A stretch of 64,000 nt of DNA from Chthonobacter albigriseus (GTDB taxonomy: Bacteria > Pseudomonadota > Alphaproteobacteria > Rhizobiales > Pleomorphomonadaceae): contig NZ_JACDIT010000001.1 of assembly GCF_013839445.1 (NCBI RefSeq), positions 186,001 to 250,000 on the forward strand. Reading direction: 5' to 3'. A program made the translations under genes and the position numbers. The notes beneath the pieces are model-generated. The model was not told where the DNA came from and did no database searches. It saw only the letters and a program-made list of their open reading frames with translations. This document shows, piece after piece, positions 58,949 to 64,000 of this stretch (the first letter of the stretch is position 1; each line of letters begins with the position of its first letter).

Positions 58949-59040
58949 CGGCTGACGTCATGCATGGGCGGGAAGCGTCCCGTCGGAGCGGGCATCACGA
59001 GCCGCCGGTCACGGGGCGAGACGAGGGCGAACGGGACCCG

Positions 59041-59703
59041 ATGATGAACAGCACTTCTTGGACGCGTCTGGCCGCAGTGGCCGTCCTCGGTTCCAGCCTC
59101 GCCGGCTGCGCCGCCATGGGTACCACGGTCGATGAAGACGACCCGGAGACCGAGGTCCCCAACGTCTCGATGGGCCGCTCCATCATGGAGAGCCTCGGGG
59201 CCGTCCCGTCCCGGCGCACGCCGATCAACTACTCGCCGCGCGCTCCGCTGGTCGTGCCGCCGAGCACGGAGGCGTTGGCGCCGCCGGAGGATCCGAACCG
59301 GGTGGCGAGTCTTGCCGACTGGCCGGTCGATCCGGAGATCGCCACCGCCCGCCGGCTGCGCGCCGCGGAGAAGCGCGATGCGGAACGCGGCGACGATGCG
59401 CTGCTGTCGCCGTCCGAACTCCTCGCCACGCGCGTCCCGCCGACCGACACCAGCCTACGCCGCGCCGGCGACAGCGGCTACGATCCGGCCCGGCCGCTGA
59501 TGCCGAGCCAGCTCAAGGGCATGCCGATGACCGCGCAAGCCCAGGGCCCCTACGAGCCGACCACCGGTACCCCGCGCCGTCGCGCGCTGGTGGAACCGCC
59601 CGTGGAGTACCTGACCCCGGCCCCCGGCCAGCCCGTCGCCCTGCCCGATCCGGATGCGGACCCGAAGAAGAAGAAGGGCCTGTTCAGCTGGTTCGGCTGG
59701 TAA
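59041..59703 (+). CDS. Lipoprotein of unknown function, Pro-rich
   Basis: The 220-residue protein starts at the ATG at 59041 (MMNSTSWTRLAAVAVLG) and has a lipobox ending LAGC, so it is lipid-anchored. The mature part is poor in order-forming residues and rich in Pro, Ala and acidic residues (SRRTPINYSPRAPLVVPPSTE), with a C-terminal KKKKGLFSWFGW. It resembles DUF3035-like lipoproteins by context and composition, but that match is uncertain. It lies downstream of lspA. Confidence 0.75.
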   Translation: MMNSTSWTRLAAVAVLGSSLAGCAAMGTTVDEDDPETEVPNVSMGRSIMESLGAVPSRRTPINYSPRAPLVVPPSTEALAPPEDPNRVASLADWPVDPEIATARRLRAAEKRDAERGDDALLSPSELLATRVPPTDTSLRRAGDSGYDPARPLMPSQLKGMPMTAQAQGPYEPTTGTPRRRALVEPPVEYLTPAPGQPVALPDPDADPKKKKGLFSWFGW

Positions 59704-59726
59704 CAGCTCGCACCCGAAACGCATCA

Positions 59727-59752
59727 AGCCGCGGCATCGTCCGCGGCTTTTT
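59727..59752 (+). terminator. Rho-independent terminator after the lipoprotein gene
   Basis: AGCCGCGG (59727-59734), loop CATCGT, CCGCGGCT (59741-59748), then a T-tract of five. A clear intrinsic terminator ending the ileS-lspA-lipoprotein run. Confidence 0.85.
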
Positions 59753-59917
59753 CATGCGCTCCAGCCGTGACCCATCCGCATTCCTGACGCTCCGCTGACG
59801 GAAAGTTCATTTCCTTCCGGCCAGGTCACTCTATCTTTCGCCACCATCGGGCCGTGTCCTTTAGGGCCGCAGCAGTTTTTCGGGCGTCGACAAGCGGCGC
59901 CCAACCGGAGACGCTTC

Positions 59918-61291
59918 ATGACGGCTTCCGCCGCCTTCACCCGTTGCGCGTTTGTTTCGGTCGCGCTTCTCCTTTCTCCGCCCGCTCTGGCCGATGTCGG
60001 CGCGCCGCCGGTGATCGGGCCGGACGTGACGTCCTTTGAGCTGGCGAACGGTCTCGACGTGGTGGTGATCCCCGATCATAGGGCACCGGTCGTCACCCAC
60101 ATGATCTGGTATCAGGTCGGATCGGCCGACGAGCCGGAGGGCAAGACGGGGATCGCGCACTTCCTGGAACACCTGATGTTCAAGGGCACGTCCACCTATC
60201 CTGAGGGCGAGTTCTCGCGCGTCGTCGGCGAGATCGGCGGCGAGGAGAACGCCTTCACCACGGCCGACTACACCGCCTACTACCAGCGCGTCGCCAAGGA
60301 GAAGCTGGAGCTGGTGATGGGCTACGAGGCCGACCGGATGGCGAACCTCGTGCTCACCGACGAGAACGTCATCCCCGAACGCAAGGTGATCCTGGAGGAG
60401 CGCGCAATGCGCGTGGAGGCCGAACCCGGCGCCCAGCTCGGCAACGCGGTCGATTCCGTCCTCTACCTCCGCCACCCCTACGGCGTGCCGGTGATCGGTT
60501 GGCGGGAGGACATGGAGAAGCTCTCCAAAGAGGACGCCATCGCCTTCTACGACCGCTTCTACACGCCGAACAACGCGGTGCTGGTGGTGGCCGGCGACGT
60601 CACGGCCGACGAGGTGCGCGGGCTTGCCGAGAAGACCTACGGCGCGGTGCCGCGGCGGGCCGAGCCGCCCGCGCGCGACCGGCTGGATGCCCGGATCCTC
60701 GACATCCCGCGCGAAGTCAGCCACGCCGATCCGAAGGTGATGCAGGAGAGCGTGCGGATCTCCTGGCTCGCGCCGTCCTACCGGCTTGCCGAGGGCGATC
60801 AGGGCCATGCGCTTGATCTCCTCGCCGAGACGCTGGGCGGCGGCATGACCAGTATCCTCTTCCGCGACCTCGTCATCGACCAGAAGCTGGCGACCTCGGT
60901 GGGCGCCTACTACAACTCCTCCGCCTGGGACATGGGCAGCTTTACCGTCTACGCCGCCCCGCGCGACGGGGTGACGCTGGAGGCGATGCGCGCCGCGCTG
61001 ATGACGTCCCTCGACAACGCCATCCGCAACCGGCTCACCGAGGAAGAGATCGGCCGCGCCAAGGCCCGGCTGGAGGCCGACACGATTTATGCGCAGGACA
61101 GCCAGGTCGCGCTCGCCCGGATCTTCGGCACCGAGCTGATCACCGGCGGCACGGTGGAGGACGTCCAGTCCTGGCCTGCCCACATTCGGGCCGTGCCGAT
61201 CGCGGCCGTGCGGGAGGCCGCCGCCTTCCTGGCGCCGGAGCGGTCGGTGACCGGCTACCTGCGCAAGGCCTCGCCTGGCGAGCGTTCCTGA
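59918..61291 (+). CDS. Secreted M16 zinc peptidase
   Basis: The 457-residue protein has a signal peptide (TASAAFTRCAFVSVALLLSPPALA) and an intact zinc motif HFLEHLMFKGTSTYPEGEF (HxxEH), with the third ligand in the downstream helix (YAYEADRMANL-like region). It should act in the periplasm on peptides. It is followed by a second M16 protein that lacks the zinc site, so the two probably form a heterodimer, as in other bacterial M16 pairs. Confidence 0.93.
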   Translation: MTASAAFTRCAFVSVALLLSPPALADVGAPPVIGPDVTSFELANGLDVVVIPDHRAPVVTHMIWYQVGSADEPEGKTGIAHFLEHLMFKGTSTYPEGEFSRVVGEIGGEENAFTTADYTAYYQRVAKEKLELVMGYEADRMANLVLTDENVIPERKVILEERAMRVEAEPGAQLGNAVDSVLYLRHPYGVPVIGWREDMEKLSKEDAIAFYDRFYTPNNAVLVVAGDVTADEVRGLAEKTYGAVPRRAEPPARDRLDARILDIPREVSHADPKVMQESVRISWLAPSYRLAEGDQGHALDLLAETLGGGMTSILFRDLVIDQKLATSVGAYYNSSAWDMGSFTVYAAPRDGVTLEAMRAALMTSLDNAIRNRLTEEEIGRAKARLEADTIYAQDSQVALARIFGTELITGGTVEDVQSWPAHIRAVPIAAVREAAAFLAPERSVTGYLRKASPGERS

Positions 61292-61323
61292 TCTCCCCGT
61301 TTCCCAAATTCCGAGTGACGCCC

Positions 61324-62649
61324 ATGTCCTTCTTCCTCCGCTTGCCCGCCGTCCGGCGGACCCTCGCCGCCGCTGTCGGGCTTTTCGTAGCCGTGCTGCC
61401 GCTCCAGGCACTCGCGACCGAGGTCCAGGAGGTGGTCAGCCCGGGCGGCATCCGCGCCTGGCTCGTCTCAGACGACACCGTGCCACTGATCGCGATGGAC
61501 TTCGCCTTCCGGGGCGGCACCGCGCAGGATCCGGATGGCAAGCCGGGGGTGGCCAACCTCCTGTCCGGCCTGATCGACGAAGGCGCCGGTGATCTCGATT
61601 CGGCCGAGTTCCAGCGCCGGATGGAGGCGATCGCCCTCCGGATGGGCTTCGACGCGGATCGCGACGCGTTCCAGGGCTCCGTCGCCACGCTCGCCGCGCG
61701 GCGCGACGAGGCGTTCGAGCTGGTGGCACTGGCCATCACCCGGCCGCGGCTCGACCCGGAGCCGATCGACCGCATGCGGTCGCAGATCGCCGCGGGCCTT
61801 CGTTCGCAGCAGACCGATCCGGACTGGATCGCGAGCCGGCTGTTCATGGAGAAGACCTTCCCCGACCATCCCTACGGCCGGCCGTCCGACGGCACGCCCG
61901 AGAGCCTTGCCGCCATCACCCGCGACGACCTTTCGGCCTTCCATGCCGCGACTTTCGCGCAGGACAACCTCGTTGTCGGCGTCGTCGGGGCGATCAGCGC
62001 CGAGGAATTGGCGCCGCTGCTCGACAAGACCTTCGGCGGGCTGCCGAAGACGTCCCGGCTGAAGCCGGTTGCCGACGTGGCTCCGGTCGTCGGCGAACGG
62101 ATCACCGGCACCCTCCCCAACCCGCAGACGGTCATCCGATTCGGCGCGCCGGGGGTGAAGCGCATGGATCCGGACTTCATGGCCGCCTACGTCATGAACC
62201 ACATCCTCGGCGGCGGCACCTTCTCGTCGCGGCTCTACAACGAGATCCGCGAAAAGCGCGGCCTCGCCTACTCCGTGTGGAGCGGCGTGGTCAGCTATCG
62301 CCACGCCGGCCTGTTCATGGCGGGGACCTCCACCGGCGCCGCGCAGGCGGACCAGACGGTGGAGTTGATGAGGGCCGAGCTTCAGAAGATGGCGGCCGAA
62401 GGTCCGACCGAAAAGGAACTCGCCGACGCCAAGACCTACCTCACCGGCAACTACGCGCTCCGCTTCGACGCGTCCGGCAAGATCGCCGAGCAGCTGGTGG
62501 GGCTGCAGCTGGAAGGCCTGCCGATCGACTACTTCGCCACGCGCAACCAGCTGGTGGAGGCGGTTACGCTCGAACAGGTGAAGGCGGTGGCGGCGAAAAT
62601 GCTGGCCGGTCCGCTGACCGTGGTTACCGTCGGGCCGCCACAGGGCTGA
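61324..62649 (+). CDS. Secreted M16 family protein, zinc site lost
   Basis: The 441-residue protein has a signal peptide (LAAAVGLFVAVLPLQALATE) and the M16 fold. At the HxxEH position it reads ANLLSGLIDEGAGDL, so it cannot bind zinc. The C-terminal R/Y region is kept (SSRLYNEIREKRGLAYSVWSG). It is most likely the non-catalytic partner of the preceding peptidase, 32 bases upstream. An in-frame GTG at 61315 is an alternative start. Confidence 0.92.
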   Translation: MSFFLRLPAVRRTLAAAVGLFVAVLPLQALATEVQEVVSPGGIRAWLVSDDTVPLIAMDFAFRGGTAQDPDGKPGVANLLSGLIDEGAGDLDSAEFQRRMEAIALRMGFDADRDAFQGSVATLAARRDEAFELVALAITRPRLDPEPIDRMRSQIAAGLRSQQTDPDWIASRLFMEKTFPDHPYGRPSDGTPESLAAITRDDLSAFHAATFAQDNLVVGVVGAISAEELAPLLDKTFGGLPKTSRLKPVADVAPVVGERITGTLPNPQTVIRFGAPGVKRMDPDFMAAYVMNHILGGGTFSSRLYNEIREKRGLAYSVWSGVVSYRHAGLFMAGTSTGAAQADQTVELMRAELQKMAAEGPTEKELADAKTYLTGNYALRFDASGKIAEQLVGLQLEGLPIDYFATRNQLVEAVTLEQVKAVAAKMLAGPLTVVTVGPPQG

Positions 62650-62678
62650 CGTCGGTTCGCCGGCCCGGAGGGTGCCGG

Positions 62679-64000
62679 TCAGCGGCGGGCGCGAACCTGC
62701 GTCCAAGGCGGCGCGCCTGCTGCGGGGGCAGCGGCCGGCCGGGGTGCAGCAGCGCTACCCTGCCCCGCTGCCGGCTGCGGCTGCGGGGTAGGCGCGGACT
62801 GTTGCTGTGGCTGGCTTGCGACCGCGGCACCGCCCGGCTGGGCTGCGAGAATCTCCGGGCGCACCTGGCGCGGGGCGGAGAACAGGTTGCCCTGGGCGAG
62901 CTTGACCTCGAATTCCAGGAGGTCCACCACCTGCGCCTCGGCCTCGACGCGGTCGACGACCAGCGTGAAGCCCTTGCGGCCGAGGTGGCCGTTGAGGTCG
63001 GCCGGGTGGATGTCGCCGCCGCCGAGCGGAGCGCGGCCGAGCAGGCGGTCGGCGGAGATCTTCAGGGTGCGGAAGCCGACATCGAAGAGCTGCTGGAACT
63101 CGAGCCGCAGGTCCGAGACGTGGTCGATTGAGAAGCGGTAGCCAAGGTCGGAGAGCGTCGCCAGGCTCTCCATCTCCAGCGGGCCCATGTCGGTCACCGC
63201 CTCGTGGGTGAACTCGAACTGGACGAGGTCGGCCAGAGGCTTGTTCTGGCTGAGGAAGGTGTGGAACTCGCGGAAGAAGGTGGGGTCGACGAGGCTGGAG
63301 ACCGCCAGGTTGACGAACAGCCCCATCTCGCGGTTGCGCGTGGTCAGGCGCTTCAGGATCTGGAACGAGCGGATCACCTGGAAGGTGTCGAGCTTCGGCA
63401 TCATCCGGCGGTATTCGGCGGCCGGGATGAACTCGCCGGCGGGGATCAGGCGGCCGTCGGCGCCGCGCAGGCGCGTCAGCACCTCGTAGTAGCGGACCTT
63501 GCGCTGCGGCAGCGTCACGATCGGCTGCAGGTGCACCTCGATGCGCTCGGCGCGGATGGCGGTCTCCACCTCGCGCTCGAAGGGCGTGGGAATGCGCGGC
63601 GGTTCGGGCGCGGGCGGCGGGGCGACGACGACCGGCGGCGGCACCCCGGGGCCGGCCAGCGGCCCGAGGCCATGGCTGCGGCCGGCCGGCTCGACCTGGA
63701 CCGGCGGCGCTTCGAAGCGCGGCTCGACGCGGGTCTCGCGCTCCATGCGCGGCGGCGCGGGGGGAGCCGGCGGCGGCGGGGGGGCCATTGCGGCAGGCGC
63801 GGGGACATGCGTCGGCGTGTGGATCACCTCGACACGCTGGTAGGCCGGCTGGGGCGGCGGCGGGGCCGGCTGCGCCTGGATGTAGGGGGCCGGTGCGGTC
63901 TCGAAGCGCGGCTGCGGCGGCGCGGGAGGGTCGTAGCGCGGCGGCGCCTGCGGCTGCGGCGGCGGATCGAAGCGGGACGCGGAAATGCGCGGCTGCGGCT
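62679..64000 (-). CDS. Proline-rich protein with a degenerate EAL domain, C-terminal part
   Basis: The 3' end is at 62679 and the frame is open to the window edge, so the N-terminus is missing. About 439 residues are visible. The first 150 or so are Pro/Ala/Gln-rich with no globular look. An EAL domain follows, starting near VEVHLQPIVTLPQRKVRYYEV. Signature residues are changed: EVL replaces EAL, IDHVSDL replaces the DDFG block and LKIS replaces LKID, so phosphodiesterase activity is doubtful. The gene ends with a Gln/Ala/Pro-rich tail. It could be a cyclic-di-GMP receptor or a scaffold. Confidence 0.88.
   Translation of the reverse strand, partial: PQPRISASRFDPPPQPQAPPRYDPPAPPQPRFETAPAPYIQAQPAPPPPQPAYQRVEVIHTPTHVPAPAAMAPPPPPAPPAPPRMERETRVEPRFEAPPVQVEPAGRSHGLGPLAGPGVPPPVVVAPPPAPEPPRIPTPFEREVETAIRAERIEVHLQPIVTLPQRKVRYYEVLTRLRGADGRLIPAGEFIPAAEYRRMMPKLDTFQVIRSFQILKRLTTRNREMGLFVNLAVSSLVDPTFFREFHTFLSQNKPLADLVQFEFTHEAVTDMGPLEMESLATLSDLGYRFSIDHVSDLRLEFQQLFDVGFRTLKISADRLLGRAPLGGGDIHPADLNGHLGRKGFTLVVDRVEAEAQVVDLLEFEVKLAQGNLFSAPRQVRPEILAAQPGGAAVASQPQQQSAPTPQPQPAAGQGSAAAPRPAAAPAAGAPPWTQVRARR

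Overview
This window is chromosomal DNA from a high-GC alphaproteobacterium. The gene order points to the Hyphomicrobiales (Rhizobiales): an aa3 cytochrome oxidase cluster next to ialB and tldD, an lpxK-waaA-DUF374-ABC transporter-DUF4170-CysQ-like-pmbA block facing a DUF2093 gene, and a tandem glycine riboswitch before a split gcvT-H-PA-PB operon. Genus cannot be set from sequence alone. Nearly all of it is tightly packed core genome with G/C third codon positions. No rRNA, tRNA, CRISPR array, insertion sequence or prophage was seen.

Layout. 1-5.2 kb: a gene cut by the window edge, then the glycine cleavage operon (minus strand) led by a tandem glycine riboswitch. 5.4-15.2 kb: a lipoprotein, then ispH-thrB-rnhA-diacylglycerol kinase-like, a peroxiredoxin, a DsbD-N-like protein, YqgE, and thrC-M16 protease-GNAT. 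15.3-18.1 kb: a membrane PAS-GGDEF-EAL protein with a degenerate GGDEF site. 18.1-24.7 kb: the aa3 cytochrome oxidase operon on the minus strand (ctaC, ctaD, ctaB, a 54-residue CoxF-like gene, ctaG, ctaE, DUF983, surf1). A FixK/FNR-type palindrome lies in the region upstream of ctaC. 25.2-30.8 kb: ialB, a PPOX flavoprotein, tldD, a HAD hydrolase, TerC and MATE membrane proteins. 30.9-38.5 kb: lipid A/Kdo genes with a CysQ-like phosphatase and pmbA. 38.8-46.3 kb: DUF6101, ubiA, purD, a low-GC island with a PemK/MazF-like toxin and a candidate small RNA, then a patatin, tadA, an rRNA pseudouridine synthase with a very long disordered tail, and rsmD. 46.3-54.2 kb: a frameshifted chemoreceptor, mutL, a HAD hydrolase, cheZ, cheY, a MaoC hydratase and ribF. 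54.2-55.1 kb: a RES-Xre toxin-antitoxin pair. 55.4-64 kb: ileS-lspA, a lipoprotein, a pair of M16 peptidase homologues (one with the zinc motif, one without), and the 3' part of a proline-rich degenerate EAL gene running off the window.

The items most worth a second look are: the promoter-hairpins-terminator unit at 42.24-42.38 kb beside an orphan toxin; the roughly 395-residue Arg/Asp/Pro-rich tail on the pseudouridine synthase; the single-base frameshift in the chemoreceptor; and the FixK/FNR-type site between ctaC and ialB. No wholly new multi-gene system could be demonstrated.
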